NCBI GenBank assembly: GCA_016938175.1
Contig: JAFGVE010000027.1
Span: 62,001 to 126,000, forward strand
Origin: Campylobacterales bacterium
Lineage (GTDB): Bacteria > Campylobacterota > Campylobacteria > Campylobacterales > Sulfurimonadaceae
DNA length: 64,000 nt
Reading direction: 5' to 3'
Under the pieces are notes generated by a model that did no database searches, had not been told where the DNA came from, and saw only the letters and a program-made list of their open reading frames with translations. Positions 40,873 to 50,873 of the stretch are shown here, piece by piece (within the stretch, counting starts at the first letter, position 1; every line of letters starts with the position of its first letter). Both the position numbers and the translations under genes were made by a program.

Positions 40873-41640
40873 ATGAAAAAACTAACAAGCCTTTTGGCAT
40901 CTACTGTTTTGTTTGCAACTATAGCTTCTGCTGATATAGCAAGAGTTGAAATGGGTGGCGGTATTTGGGATAATAAACCGAGTGGCGCTCTTACATATAA
41001 TGATGGCTTAGGAGCACAAGGTAGTTATACATCAAGTGAAAAAAGTAACTCAAATGCTTATGCATGGTTACTTGTAAAACATCCTATACCTGTTTTACCT
41101 AATCTACGTTTAGAGTATACGACACTGAAAGATGAGGGTGTTGCAGATGGTTCTTTTGAAGATTTTACTATTGGTGGAATTGCAAACGGAACAATTGAAA
41201 TGAGTCAATATGATGCTGTGTTGTATTATAATATTTTAGATAATACTGCATGGATTACACTTGATTTAGGTCTTGATGTGAAGTTTATAGATCTCGATTT
41301 TACTGCAACTGGAAATTTGACAGTCAATGGTAATTCTGTTGGCAGTTATACAGTGAGTGAAACAATGCCTCTTCCTATGGGTTATGTAAGAGCAAGGGTT
41401 GAGATTCCAGGAACAGATATCGGTCTTGAAGCTGATGGAAAATATGTTACCTATGATGGCTCAACAGTGAGTGACTATAGAGTAAAAGCTGACTATACTC
41501 TTGGTTTTATCCCTGTAGTGCAACCTGCAATTGAAGTAGGTTATAGAGCGCAAAAGTTTGACTTGAAATATAATGAAGAGCAAACAAAATTTGAGCTTGA
41601 TTTTTCAGGTTTTTATGCGGGTGTAATGTTACGTTTCTAA
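40873..41640 (+). CDS. Outer membrane beta-barrel protein, TIGR04219-like
   Basis: 255 residues with a signal peptide (1-20, ATIASADIARVE) and alternating beta strands ending in FSGFYAGVMLRF with terminal Phe, the outer membrane insertion signal. ARVEMGGGIWDNKPSG and LLVKHPIPVLPNLRLEYT match the small Campylobacterota barrel family TIGR04219, function unknown. It is monocistronic; the stop overlaps murB (opposite strand) by 4 bases. Confidence 0.82.
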   Translation: MKKLTSLLASTVLFATIASADIARVEMGGGIWDNKPSGALTYNDGLGAQGSYTSSEKSNSNAYAWLLVKHPIPVLPNLRLEYTTLKDEGVADGSFEDFTIGGIANGTIEMSQYDAVLYYNILDNTAWITLDLGLDVKFIDLDFTATGNLTVNGNSVGSYTVSETMPLPMGYVRARVEIPGTDIGLEADGKYVTYDGSTVSDYRVKADYTLGFIPVVQPAIEVGYRAQKFDLKYNEEQTKFELDFSGFYAGVMLRF

Positions 41641-42461
41641 CTCTTCGGGCTTAGTAGTGGGGAATTACTCCCCATGTAACGTTCATCTAAAATAATTATT
41701 TCACACTCTAACCAAATACCAAATTCGTCAAAAACTCTTTTTTGTGCCTCTTGTATAAGCCAGATAGCATCTTCAAATACTCCTCCACCGTTATTGACCA
41801 AAAAATTTGCATGCTCTTGACTGAAGCACATTGCTCCACGTATAAGACCTTTTAGACCTACAGCCTCTATGAGCCTTCCAGCATAATCACCTTGTGGATT
41901 TTTAAAACAGCTTCCTGCACTTGGTGTACTTGGTTGATTTGCACGCATTTTTTTAAACATTTCGGTCATTTCTACCCGGTACCCTTTATTGAGTGTAAAT
42001 GTTGCTTCGAGTATGGGTTCAGATATATCTGTTTGTCTATACCCATATGAGATTTCATCTTTTGTCTTTGTACCTGATGGAGTCGTGATATCAAGTAAAA
42101 TATTAAAAATTTCATACTCTTTGAGACCTGCATTCATATAGACAAGTCCTCCAAGTTTTCCCGGAAGATGAGAGAGAAATTCAAAACCACCTATATCGTT
42201 TTTTTTACAAAAAGAAGCAACTTTACCAGAAGGAGTAGCGCCACCTATTTTTAGAGTATTGCCTTCTATTTTAATATAGTCAAACTGTTTGGAGAGAGTT
42301 ATGAGTTTTGGTGCTTTTGGTCCAACTAAAGTATTGTTGCAAGAACCTATCAGATAATACTCTTCGTAATTTTCATGAGGGTTTTCTAAAAGTGCAACTT
42401 CTATACAAGGACCCATTTTAAAAGAGGAGTAACTTGAGAAATCTATAGTTTTATAGTGCAT
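41637..42461 (-). CDS. murB: UDP-N-acetylenolpyruvoylglucosamine reductase
   Basis: 274 residues. The FAD-binding half has SYSSFKMGPCIEVALLE and the loop YLIGSCNNTLVGPKAP, the MurB segment EFLSHLPGKLGGLVYMNAGL lies mid-protein, and the catalytic serine region is STPSAGSCFKNPQGDYAGRLIEA. It reduces UDP-GlcNAc-enolpyruvate to UDP-MurNAc in peptidoglycan synthesis. It abuts fliQ by one base in a minus-strand group with an MqnD-like gene and the polysaccharide genes. Confidence 0.93.
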   Translation of the reverse strand: MHYKTIDFSSYSSFKMGPCIEVALLENPHENYEEYYLIGSCNNTLVGPKAPKLITLSKQFDYIKIEGNTLKIGGATPSGKVASFCKKNDIGGFEFLSHLPGKLGGLVYMNAGLKEYEIFNILLDITTPSGTKTKDEISYGYRQTDISEPILEATFTLNKGYRVEMTEMFKKMRANQPSTPSAGSCFKNPQGDYAGRLIEAVGLKGLIRGAMCFSQEHANFLVNNGGGVFEDAIWLIQEAQKRVFDEFGIWLECEIIILDERYMGSNSPLLSPKS

Positions 42462-42727
42462 TACTCAACAAATGTAGGAATAAGATTCATAGTGTAAGTT
42501 GAGAAGTCTATCATCTCATTTAACATCCATGGCATCGTCAAAATAATTATAATAACAACACCTACAATTTTGGGGATAAATGAGAGTGTCATCTCATTGA
42601 TTTGTGTGGTAGCTTGGAAAATAGAGACCGCAAGACCTAAAAGCATACCTGTAAGTAGACCAGGAAGGGCAAGCATGAGTGCAATTTTAAATGTTTCTAC
42701 ACCAAGAGCAATGAGTTTTGCTTCCAT
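42461..42727 (-). CDS. fliQ: Flagellar export apparatus protein FliQ
   Basis: 88 residues with two membrane helices and the FliQ pattern (TFKIALMLALPGLLTGMLLG, TQINEMTLSFIPKIV). It is part of the membrane export gate of the flagellar type III system. The gene shares single bases with murB on one side and the MqnD-like gene on the other. No other flagellar genes are in the window, as is common for the scattered flagellar genes of Campylobacterota. Confidence 0.93.
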   Translation of the reverse strand: MEAKLIALGVETFKIALMLALPGLLTGMLLGLAVSIFQATTQINEMTLSFIPKIVGVVIIIILTMPWMLNEMIDFSTYTMNLIPTFVE

Positions 42728-43590
42728 TATGAGTTCCTTAGTTCTATGTACTCTGTAGGGATAAGATAATCTTTGACATTTACAGGCGTATCATAAAAGC
42801 CATGTTTGTAACCGAGTTCAAAGAGTTTATCTATTGCTTTGTATTGTAACTCACTTAAACTGATAGAATCATCATTGGCATAAAGTTCGAGGTATTTGTC
42901 TAAAGTTGGGGCATCGATGCGTACAAGTTCACGTTCAAGTAGCATCTTTGAAAGAGACTCTTTGTGTTTTCTTGCAATATCGACAGCTTTTGTGAGTGTA
43001 GATTCATAAGCAATTGCCTTAGTTAATGGTAGTGAACGACGGATAGCCATACCACCAAGAGGAAGTGGCAGCTCATCTCCTGCTAACTCCTGCCAAATAT
43101 CCCACATTTCCCTCTCTACTTCAAGAGAAGTAGCATAAGTGAGAATTGATTCATGAATCAGTACACCCGCATCGACAACACCGTTTATTACAGCTTGTTC
43201 TATCTCTAAAAAGTTCATGTATGTAATGCGTGCATCAGGATAGGCTATACGGAAGAGCATTGCGTTTGTAGTATGCTTTCCACTGAGCGCGACTTTAAAG
43301 TTGCGCCCCAGTTTTTCACCCTTACGTTTGATAAGTTTTGGTCCGTATCCCTCACCAAAACTTACCGCTGTACGAAGTGGAGCATACTCCTCCTTTATAT
43401 GAGGATAGAGCGCAAAACTAATAGCTACGATATCGTATTCGCCATTTAGAGCATCTTCATTCAGAGTTTGAATATCTTTTGCAATATTATCAAACTGAAC
43501 TCCCGGCATATTAACCCAGCCGAATTTAATGGCGTAGTACATAAAGATATCGTCTGCATCTGGAGAGTGTGCTATGAGCATATGTTTCAT
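42727..43590 (-). CDS. mqnD: Menaquinone biosynthesis protein of the MqnA/MqnD family, MqnD-like
   Basis: 287 residues. LIAHSPDADDIFMYYAIKFGWV at the N-terminus, DIVAISFALYPHI and SFGEGYGPKLI identify the periplasmic-binding-protein-like fold used by MqnA and MqnD of the futalosine pathway. MqnD forms 1,4-dihydroxy-6-naphthoate from cyclic dehypoxanthine futalosine. Campylobacterota make menaquinone by this route. MqnA and MqnD are homologous, so the D assignment rests on the HSPDADD motif and is probable rather than sure. Confidence 0.78.
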   Translation of the reverse strand: MKHMLIAHSPDADDIFMYYAIKFGWVNMPGVQFDNIAKDIQTLNEDALNGEYDIVAISFALYPHIKEEYAPLRTAVSFGEGYGPKLIKRKGEKLGRNFKVALSGKHTTNAMLFRIAYPDARITYMNFLEIEQAVINGVVDAGVLIHESILTYATSLEVEREMWDIWQELAGDELPLPLGGMAIRRSLPLTKAIAYESTLTKAVDIARKHKESLSKMLLERELVRIDAPTLDKYLELYANDDSISLSELQYKAIDKLFELGYKHGFYDTPVNVKDYLIPTEYIELRNS

Positions 43591-44522
43591 GCTTGCTCCT
43601 TTTGCGTGCGGAGAAAGTTAAGAGCAAAGACAATGAAAACACCTAAGATAAGACTTGTAATAAAAGAGACAACTAAAATGAGTCCGCGCTTTGGTTTTGT
43701 TTTATCTAAAATATAAGGTTCTTGTGGAGCTGTTAGAAGATCACACTGATAGTACTGTTTTGACTGCATCATTACTTTTTCTTGAACTATTTTAGAGATA
43801 ATACTTGAAAGGCTTTGGCGGAGTTCAAAACCCTGCGTTTTAGCCATCTCTTTTTCAAAATAGTGAAGCTTTTTATTGACATTTTCTAGATTATTATTCA
43901 CTAGATATTCGCTTGCATCTTTTAAAAACATGGAAACCATTTTTGGAGCATAGTTCCTATCAAAATCGTTGTATGAGACGCTAATTAAACCTGTTTTTTT
44001 ATCAGCACTTATAGAAAAGTTTTGCCTTATTTCATTGATAAGTTTATATATCTCTTCATTTTTATTCAAATTGTTTTTATCTGGAGTAAAAATTTCATAA
44101 ATTGTACGAAATCCAAATACAAAAATATAATTTTTGTCGGCATCGTCCGCAGTGTAGTATTCATAAATTGCATTTTTTTCTATAAATGTCTGCATAAATT
44201 CATAGTTATTTAAAAGAGAGTTAAAGGCGACATCAGGTGTCATAGAGTTACCGCCCCCAAGAGAAACACCAGCCATTGCTGCAAGTCCGCCAAGTCCTCC
44301 TAAAGAGTTTGAGTTTTCTGACTCTGCCGGGATGAGTACAGCAGTAGATTGGTAACTATTGGGTAGTTTTAAAATATATACAAATGTAAAAGATACAATC
44401 AAAAATATAGTCAGAAAAATAATTTTTTTACCGGCTAGAATTGTAGTGAATAACTCACGTAAATCTATCTCATCTTCTTGATAATTGTTTTGAGGATTTG
44501 TTTGAAGAAGTTGTTCTTGCAT
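43587..44522 (-). CDS. Wzz-type polysaccharide chain-length / co-polymerase protein
   Basis: 311 residues. An N-terminal acidic segment (DEIDLRELF) precedes membrane helix 1 (about 32-52), a periplasmic domain with a Gly-rich insert (NSNSLGGLGGLAAMAGVSLG) follows, and a second helix lies near the C-terminus (about 283-303, preceded by PKRG). This is the Wzz/PCP layout without a tyrosine kinase. It would set polysaccharide length or couple polymerisation to export. It overlaps the Wza-like gene by one base and the MqnD-like gene by 4. Confidence 0.83.
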   Translation of the reverse strand: MQEQLLQTNPQNNYQEDEIDLRELFTTILAGKKIIFLTIFLIVSFTFVYILKLPNSYQSTAVLIPAESENSNSLGGLGGLAAMAGVSLGGGNSMTPDVAFNSLLNNYEFMQTFIEKNAIYEYYTADDADKNYIFVFGFRTIYEIFTPDKNNLNKNEEIYKLINEIRQNFSISADKKTGLISVSYNDFDRNYAPKMVSMFLKDASEYLVNNNLENVNKKLHYFEKEMAKTQGFELRQSLSSIISKIVQEKVMMQSKQYYQCDLLTAPQEPYILDKTKPKRGLILVVSFITSLILGVFIVFALNFLRTQKEQA

Positions 44523-47293
44523 TATTGAATAACTCCTAGGGTATTGAGTGTCGCAGCAGTAATTGCAAAACTCGACATGATACGTGCAAGACTATCCCAT
44601 AGTTCTAGTTGATTGTACTCTTGAATATAGATAGGGACAACAATGGTATCACCACTTTTTACTTCAAGATTTGATGTAAATATCCACCAACCACTATATG
44701 CAGGTTCACTTGTTCCATCTGCATGGATGATATAAGCACGAGATTCATCTGCTGCACGTGTATAACCGCTTGCTAGCTCTATATAGTCTGATGAGTTAAG
44801 ATTGTTTCTATAAACAAAAGAGGTTGGGTTAAAGACTTCTCCAAATATGCTTACAGTATCTATGTGTGATGGAACGGTAATTACATCTTTATCCTGTAGT
44901 GCAAGGTTGTATTCACTCTTTTCAAGACTATCTAAATCTTCGTCAATTTTCACACTGATGCGTCCAATCGGCTGATATTTTTTTGCTTCTTCCATAACTT
45001 CATTGAGCTTATCAGCAGCACCTGATGTTGCAGCACTTTTTTTAGAGTTTGCAGGCATCGCATTGTAGATGGCAAGCTGTCTTTTAATTTTAGAAAGGGA
45101 TCTATTGTATTGTTCAATTTGCTTGAGTCTAATACTCTCCCTTGTGAAGACCGTTCCTTCAATAAATGCTTCATTTGTAAAGCCACCAGCACGTCTGAGA
45201 ACACTTGAGAGTCTCTCACCTGCTTCTATAGTATATTTACCTGGAAATTTTACTTCACCTTTTAATTCAACTGTCTGGTTCTCATTCCATTGCGGTATTT
45301 TAAAAATCATTACTTCATCATAAGGCTCAAGAAGAAGCTGTGAATATGCAACTTCTTTAGTGTCAATTTTTAAAATTTTTCGTTGTCGCACCTCATTTTC
45401 ATCTATGTAGTAACGTACTATCTCTATATTACTTTTATATGCTTTTGGAGTAAGTCCTCCAGCCATTTCTATAAGAGTCTCTACACTCATTCCTTTTTCA
45501 TAGTAAACGATACTTGGATTTACAACCTCACCATTAATACTGATAGGCTTTAAAAAGTGTGTATCATAGTAGTCAAGTACTTCTATCTCATCATAAGGAC
45601 TCAATTTTATATCGGACTGTGTTTTTAATGAATAAAAACTTGTCTTTGGCATAAGGTCGTTTGTATTAAAAGTCGTTACTTTCACTTTATCTTCAGCGAA
45701 AGAGTCCACGCCAGAAGCGTGTATCGCATCCGCAAGAGTCATACCTTGAAAGTATTGCAGTTTTCCAGGTTTTAAGAGTATCTTCCCTTTTGTAGTTACA
45801 TATTCGGAAGAGAAAATGTCATTTTGGCTAAAAATATATACTTCATCTTGTGGAAGGATAGCAACTGTCTTTTTATTTTCTAAAAGTTCATTAATATTAA
45901 AAGAAATCGTCTCGTAACGGAGATTTTTTGAATAGCGTTTAATGACACCGTAGTCAAGATATGTTTCAGGAAGAAAGAACTTTTTTCGCCCCTCTTTAAC
46001 TGCTTGAAGGAGGAGTTCATTTAGAGTTGCAGCTTTGGTTATAGGGTAACTTCCAGGACGTATTACATTTCCATAAATATTTACGTTGGCTCTGTTAGAT
46101 TCATCAAGAGGATAGATAGTAACACTATCGCCGTTTTTCATAGTGAAATTTTTCGCATCTTTTTGTGAAACTTCAAAACTTTCAATCGAGCTGTTATTTG
46201 TAAAACGTGTTATTTTAATGTTAAGTTTTGAGGCATCTGCTTTGATTCCTCCCGCATAGCGAAGTAAATCATTGAGTGTCTCTTTATCTTTTAACTCAAA
46301 AATTGCGCTATTGTTGACATATCCATCGATACTTACAAGTGTTTTTGCTTGTTTGACAAATACAAGATCTCCATGTTTTAACAATTTACTACCAAACTGT
46401 TTTCCTTCAAAAAGTAAATCATAAAAGTCAACTCTCTCAATAATTTTACCATCACGTTTTATGATAATATCACGTACAGATGTGCTTTCACCGATTCCCT
46501 TTGAAGCGATTAGCAAATCTTTAACTGTTGAAAAAGATGAAAGATTATAAAGACCTGGATGTAAGATATCTCCTATAAGAGTTACCTGAATTGTGCTGTA
46601 TTTATTGATATTGATACTAAAATCACTGAGCGTAAAATGGTTTTTCAGCATCTCTTCTAAATGTTTTTTCGCTTCTGCATATTCCATACCTCCAATTTTT
46701 ACAGGTCCAATATAGGGCAGTTCAATAGTACCATTACTATTGACTACTGGATTGTAGAGTGTATCACGATCGCCATAAACATAAATGTTAAGTTCATCAC
46801 CCGAGGAGATTATATAGTCAGCGGGCGTAGGAATTGAAGAACTGTCAATGGAGTTTTTGTTTGTATAGAATCGTTTTGAAAAACGGGAAAGTTTTTTTTC
46901 TGTGAGACGTGTTTTTTTCTTTTGCAGTGCAAGACGGAGTTGTTCGCTAGTATTAAAAGTGAAAGGATTGAGTCTTTTTGAGAGTTCTGTTTCGTTTATA
47001 TCCATAGTGAGTGTTGTATTTGTTTCATTACTTTCATTGTTGTCTCTAAACTCTTCTATATCATTTTCTAAAAATTTTGTGGCAACAGTTGTATTCTCCC
47101 CAAGGGATTCACTTTCGAGAAGTTTTTGTTTCACATCTTCATCTGTTATACCACGTTTTTGCATCTCAGCTTGTGCTTCTGGAGTATTTAAAAGTTCAGG
47201 ATTTTGTTTTATGGCAGATTTTAATTCTGTAACACTTGGAATAGCGTATAATGAGAGTGTGAGCAAGATAAAAAGAGAGATAAAACGAGACAA
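44522..47293 (-). CDS. Wza-like polysaccharide export protein with multiple SLBB domains
   Basis: 923 residues, much longer than E. coli Wza (about 380). A signal peptide (1-16) is followed by a helical region (about 20-115) and the polysaccharide-export core (about 150-235, PADYIISSGDELNIYVYGD..., VNSNGTIELPYIGPVKI). Then come about six SLBB beta-grasp repeats up to residue 870, e.g. VTLIGDILHPGLY, VNIYGNVIRPGSYPI, VELKGEVKFPGKYTIEAGE and VSIFGEVFNPTSF. It likely forms the periplasmic/outer membrane conduit for a capsule or exopolysaccharide together with the adjacent Wzz-like protein. No glycosyltransferases are nearby. Confidence 0.86.
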   Translation of the reverse strand: MSRFISLFILLTLSLYAIPSVTELKSAIKQNPELLNTPEAQAEMQKRGITDEDVKQKLLESESLGENTTVATKFLENDIEEFRDNNESNETNTTLTMDINETELSKRLNPFTFNTSEQLRLALQKKKTRLTEKKLSRFSKRFYTNKNSIDSSSIPTPADYIISSGDELNIYVYGDRDTLYNPVVNSNGTIELPYIGPVKIGGMEYAEAKKHLEEMLKNHFTLSDFSININKYSTIQVTLIGDILHPGLYNLSSFSTVKDLLIASKGIGESTSVRDIIIKRDGKIIERVDFYDLLFEGKQFGSKLLKHGDLVFVKQAKTLVSIDGYVNNSAIFELKDKETLNDLLRYAGGIKADASKLNIKITRFTNNSSIESFEVSQKDAKNFTMKNGDSVTIYPLDESNRANVNIYGNVIRPGSYPITKAATLNELLLQAVKEGRKKFFLPETYLDYGVIKRYSKNLRYETISFNINELLENKKTVAILPQDEVYIFSQNDIFSSEYVTTKGKILLKPGKLQYFQGMTLADAIHASGVDSFAEDKVKVTTFNTNDLMPKTSFYSLKTQSDIKLSPYDEIEVLDYYDTHFLKPISINGEVVNPSIVYYEKGMSVETLIEMAGGLTPKAYKSNIEIVRYYIDENEVRQRKILKIDTKEVAYSQLLLEPYDEVMIFKIPQWNENQTVELKGEVKFPGKYTIEAGERLSSVLRRAGGFTNEAFIEGTVFTRESIRLKQIEQYNRSLSKIKRQLAIYNAMPANSKKSAATSGAADKLNEVMEEAKKYQPIGRISVKIDEDLDSLEKSEYNLALQDKDVITVPSHIDTVSIFGEVFNPTSFVYRNNLNSSDYIELASGYTRAADESRAYIIHADGTSEPAYSGWWIFTSNLEVKSGDTIVVPIYIQEYNQLELWDSLARIMSSFAITAATLNTLGVIQ

Positions 47294-47443
47294 ATGATAA
47301 TCCTTATATATGTGGTAAATTCTAATTCTGCTTATTATACATAAATGAGTATTGTTTTAACTTTATTTTGATAGAATCCAAAACAATAAAAGTATAAAAT
47401 ATGACATATTGCAATATTTTTATATAAATAAAAATATGTTTCA

Positions 47444-47449
47444 TATAAT
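47444..47449 (+). promoter_or_regulatory. -10 box of recA
   Basis: A perfect TATAAT lies 32 bases before ATG 47482, in a very AT-rich spacer. I see no obvious LexA-type operator, consistent with many Campylobacterota lacking LexA. Confidence 0.5.
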
Positions 47450-47481
47450 TACTCAAATTTCAAATAAAAGTGAGCTTCAAG

Positions 47482-48522
47482 ATGGATGCAAACAAACAAA
47501 AATCATTAGACTTGGCTATTAAACAGATAGATAAGGCATTTGGAAAAGGTGCTCTTATGCGCTTGGGCGATAAAACAATAGAACCTATCAAAGCTATTAG
47601 TACAGGCTCTATAGGACTTGATTTGGCACTTGGAATTGGTGGTATACCAGAGGGACGTATAATTGAAGTATATGGTCCAGAAAGCTCAGGGAAAACTACA
47701 CTTGCTTTACAGGTAACAGCGGAGTGTCAGAAAAAAGGCGGTGTATGTGCTTTTATTGATGCTGAGCACGCTTTAGATGTTGGATATGCTAAAAATCTTG
47801 GTGTAGATGTTGAAAATCTACTTGTATCACAACCAGATTATGGAGAGCAGGCATTAGATATCGTTGAAACAATTGCAAGAAGTGGTGCTGTTGATTTAAT
47901 TGTTGTTGACTCGGTTGCAGCATTGACTCCAAAGTCAGAAATTGAAGGAGAGATGTCCGATCAAAATGTTGGAGTTCAGGCACGTTTAATGTCTAAGGCA
48001 CTGCGCAAGCTAACAGGAGTACTTTCAAAAATGAACTGTACTGTTATTTTCATCAATCAGATTCGTATGAAAATCGGCATGATGGGATATGGTTCACCGG
48101 AAACAACGACGGGAGGGAATGCACTGAAATTTTATGCATCAGTACGTATTGATGTTCGCCGTATTGCTTCACTGAAACAGGGTGAAGCACAGATTGGAAA
48201 TCGTGTAAAAGCAAAAGTAATCAAGAATAAAGTTGCACCACCATTCCGTCAGGCAGAGTTTGATATTATGTTTGGAGAAGGGATCTCTAAAGAGGGAGAA
48301 CTTGTAGATTATGGTGTGAAATTAGACATCATTGATAAAGCAGGAGCCTGGTTTGCTTATGAGGATACAAAACTGGGACAAGGACGTGAAAACGTTAAAC
48401 AAAAATTTAAAGATGAACCTGAACTTGCACGTATAATAGAAGATAAAATTAAAGTTGCCATGGGCATGAATGATGTCATGATTATGGATAGTGTCGAGAT
48501 AGAAGAGGCTGAAACAGAGTAG
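47482..48522 (+). CDS. recA: Recombinase RecA
   Basis: 346 residues from the ATG at 47482 ([30 protein letters not shown]); an in-frame GTG 12 bases earlier is less likely. Walker [12 protein letters not shown], Walker [11 protein letters not shown], loop L1 [14 protein letters not shown] and loop L2 [31 protein letters not shown] are intact. It mediates strand exchange and recombinational repair. It is followed by eno in the order recA-eno-ftsB-like-AMIN. Confidence 0.97.
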   Translation: MDANKQKSLDLAIKQIDKAFGKGALMRLGDKTIEPIKAISTGSIGLDLALGIGGIPEGRIIEVYGPESSGKTTLALQVTAECQKKGGVCAFIDAEHALDVGYAKNLGVDVENLLVSQPDYGEQALDIVETIARSGAVDLIVVDSVAALTPKSEIEGEMSDQNVGVQARLMSKALRKLTGVLSKMNCTVIFINQIRMKIGMMGYGSPETTTGGNALKFYASVRIDVRRIASLKQGEAQIGNRVKAKVIKNKVAPPFRQAEFDIMFGEGISKEGELVDYGVKLDIIDKAGAWFAYEDTKLGQGRENVKQKFKDEPELARIIEDKIKVAMGMNDVMIMDSVEIEEAETE

Positions 48523-48624
48523 TTTTTCGCTATAACCTAATATTTAACTAATATTGGGTAAAATTATTGCCACAATTTACGGTGTCCAAGAATTTAGAGG
48601 CATACAAAAATAAAAGGTAAATGA

Positions 48625-49890
48625 ATGTTTATAGATAGCGTTAGTGCAATTGAAGTGATGGATTCTCGTGGAAATCCAACGGTAAAAGCAACAGTGGAAC
48701 TAAGTGATGGAACAGTTGCAAGTGCTGTAGTACCTTCAGGTGCTAGTACAGGAAAACGTGAGGCCCTTGAATTACGTGATGGCGATGAGCGTTATATGGG
48801 GAAAGGTGTTTTAAAAGCTGTAGGGCATGTTAATCATGAAATTTCAGATGCTTTAGTAGGACTTTCACCATTCAATCAGGCAATTATTGATGCCACTATG
48901 AAAGAGATAGACGGAACTAACAACTATGGGAATTTGGGGGCAAATGCAGTTTTAGGTGTTTCTATGGCTGTTGCTCGTGCTGCTGCTATATCTCTAGGTA
49001 TGCCACTTTATCGCTATTTAGGTGGTGCTAATGCAATGGTAATGCCAACACCTATGTTGAACATCATTAATGGTGGTTCACATGCCGATAACTCTGTAGA
49101 TTTTCAGGAGTATATGATTATGCCTGTTGGCTTTGAAGATTTTGCAGAGGGGCTTCGTGCTTCAGCAGAGGTATACCATAATTTAAAAGCTATTTTAAAA
49201 GCTAAAAAACATAATACAGCTCTTGGTGATGAAGGTGGTTTCGCACCAGATTTATCTTCGAATGAAGAGCCGATTCAAGTTATTATGGAAGCAATTGAAA
49301 AAGCAGGTTATAAGGCTGGTGAGCAGATTGCAATCGCTTTAGATGTTGCTGCTTCTGAACTTGTCTGTGATGGTGGCTATAGATTGGAGTCTGAGAATAG
49401 AACAGTAACAAGTGAAGAGTTGGCAAATTACTATGTTGATTTATGCGCTAAATACCCTATCGTTTCTATAGAAGACGGACTTAGTGAAGATGACTGGGAT
49501 GGTTGGAAAATTTTAACTGATAAGTTAGGTGGAAAAGCACAATTAGTTGGTGATGATCTTTTTGTTACAAATGTAAATATCTTAAATGAAGGTATTCAAA
49601 AAGGGATAGCAAACTCGATTTTAATTAAGCCAAATCAAATTGGTACAGTTTCTGAGACTATGTTAACTGTACGTTTAGCTCAACGCAATGGTTATACAAC
49701 TGTTATGAGTCACCGTTCAGGAGAAAGCGAAGATGCTTTTATCGCGGATTTTGCAGTAGCACTTAATTGTGGTCAAATCAAAACAGGCTCAACAGCTCGT
49801 GGTGAAAGAACAGCGAAGTACAATCGTCTGTTAGAGATTGAGAATGAAGTTGCTTATGGTGAATACCTAGGGTCTAAACTTTTCAACTAA
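48625..49890 (+). CDS. eno: Enolase
   Basis: 421 residues. The N-terminal [15 protein letters not shown], catalytic segments [35 protein letters not shown] and KPNQIGT and the signature SHRSGE are complete. It interconverts 2-phosphoglycerate and phosphoenolpyruvate; in an autotroph mainly gluconeogenic. The gap to recA is about 100 bases and holds a weak AT-rich hairpin. Confidence 0.97.
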   Translation: MFIDSVSAIEVMDSRGNPTVKATVELSDGTVASAVVPSGASTGKREALELRDGDERYMGKGVLKAVGHVNHEISDALVGLSPFNQAIIDATMKEIDGTNNYGNLGANAVLGVSMAVARAAAISLGMPLYRYLGGANAMVMPTPMLNIINGGSHADNSVDFQEYMIMPVGFEDFAEGLRASAEVYHNLKAILKAKKHNTALGDEGGFAPDLSSNEEPIQVIMEAIEKAGYKAGEQIAIALDVAASELVCDGGYRLESENRTVTSEELANYYVDLCAKYPIVSIEDGLSEDDWDGWKILTDKLGGKAQLVGDDLFVTNVNILNEGIQKGIANSILIKPNQIGTVSETMLTVRLAQRNGYTTVMSHRSGESEDAFIADFAVALNCGQIKTGSTARGERTAKYNRLLEIENEVAYGEYLGSKLFN

Positions 49891-49898
49891 TATCTATT

Positions 49899-50177
49899 AT
49901 GAATCAAGAGGAGTTATACGAGGAAATTGATACCTCGCAAAGCTTGACACAAAAGTATTTGGGGCTCTCTCTTGGTAAATTTTCTCTCCTATTTTCCATA
50001 GTTATTCTTCTGGGAATTTATCTAGGAGTCCTTCTGTATGGTACATCATCTCTCGAAGTCCTTTTTGGTCTTCAAGAGTATGAAACATATCTTTCAAATG
50101 AAATTGTGCGATTAAAAAGTGAAAATGCACAACTTCAACGTGAGTATTTTGAGTTAAAAGAGATTTCCGCACAATAA
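49899..50177 (+). CDS. FtsB-like septum formation initiator protein
   Basis: 92 residues. A cytoplasmic N-terminus, one membrane helix (about 28-48) and a periplasmic coiled coil (SNEIVRLKSENAQLQREYFELKEI) match the FtsB/DivIC layout. It would join the divisome between FtsQ and FtsL. It lies 8 bases after eno, as in other Campylobacterota. Sequence is poorly conserved in this family, so the call rests on architecture and position. Confidence 0.75.
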   Translation: MNQEELYEEIDTSQSLTQKYLGLSLGKFSLLFSIVILLGIYLGVLLYGTSSLEVLFGLQEYETYLSNEIVRLKSENAQLQREYFELKEISAQ

Positions 50178-50191
50178 ATTTTTAAATCTGA

Positions 50192-50197
50192 TATAAT
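50192..50197 (+). promoter_or_regulatory. -10 box of the AMIN-domain gene
   Basis: A perfect TATAAT lies 26 bases before the ATG at 50224. Confidence 0.45.
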
Positions 50198-50223
50198 ATC
50201 TGTAAAATAGGTAGGTTAGTTAG

Positions 50224-50862
50224 ATGATAAAACTTTTATTTATACTGTTTCTATATTCTGGAGCATTAATCGCTAGAGAAAATCCTTTTTTTCCAGCAGA
50301 GGGTGAAACAGATTTACCTATAACTTCTAATCTTACAGAGCAGAGAAAACTTTTAAAACAAGCAAGTTTAACACTGCCTTCTACAGCAAGAATCATTGAA
50401 TCTTTTAGTGTCACGTATAAAAATTTAGACGGATCAATAGCAACAAAAACAGTCGAGTTAAATAATAATATAGACTGGCATCTTCCACTTTTTTTAACAC
50501 AAAGTTATCAGGATACTAAGTCAAAAATATCTCTGCTTGAGAAGAGCGTACAAAGTAATTATACAAAATTGGGTGGTTTATCTTTTTTTACTTTATATAC
50601 AAAAGAGAAAGATATCAAGCTTTTAAGTAGTGATAAGTTAATTAGAAATTTTATGTTAACTGATCCGCACAGAATTGTATGTGATTTAAAACGCGACATT
50701 GATATTCGTTCATTTACTAAAAATATAGATACTACATCTGTAGTTAAAAGTTTTCGTGTAGGAAATCATAAAGGTTATTATAGGATTGTAATTGAACTAG
50801 ATGGTTATTATAAATATGAATTACAAAGAATAGAAAAAGGGTATCTATTCAAGCTCATTTAG
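50224..50862 (+). CDS. AMIN-domain periplasmic protein
   Basis: 212 residues with a signal peptide (about 1-16). The C-terminal half has the AMIN pattern (KLLSSDKLIRNFMLTDPHRI, FRVGNHKGYYRIVIELDGYYKYEL). AMIN domains bind peptidoglycan and localise amidases, secretins or division proteins. There is no amidase domain, so it is probably a localising or structural factor. It sits in the conserved recA-eno-ftsB-AMIN neighbourhood. It ends 11 bases before the start of the damaged GGDEF-EAL gene. Confidence 0.8.
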   Translation: MIKLLFILFLYSGALIARENPFFPAEGETDLPITSNLTEQRKLLKQASLTLPSTARIIESFSVTYKNLDGSIATKTVELNNNIDWHLPLFLTQSYQDTKSKISLLEKSVQSNYTKLGGLSFFTLYTKEKDIKLLSSDKLIRNFMLTDPHRIVCDLKRDIDIRSFTKNIDTTSVVKSFRVGNHKGYYRIVIELDGYYKYELQRIEKGYLFKLI

Positions 50863-50873
50863 GAATGATATAG

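Noticed and set aside
46902-47297. 131-codon open frame opposite the start of the Wza-like gene
   Set aside because: Serine-rich shadow of the real gene, with no ribosome site or domain.
48536-48558. Hairpin CCTAATATT / AATATTGGG after recA
   Set aside because: The stem is weak and AT-rich and no T run follows, so I do not call it a terminator.
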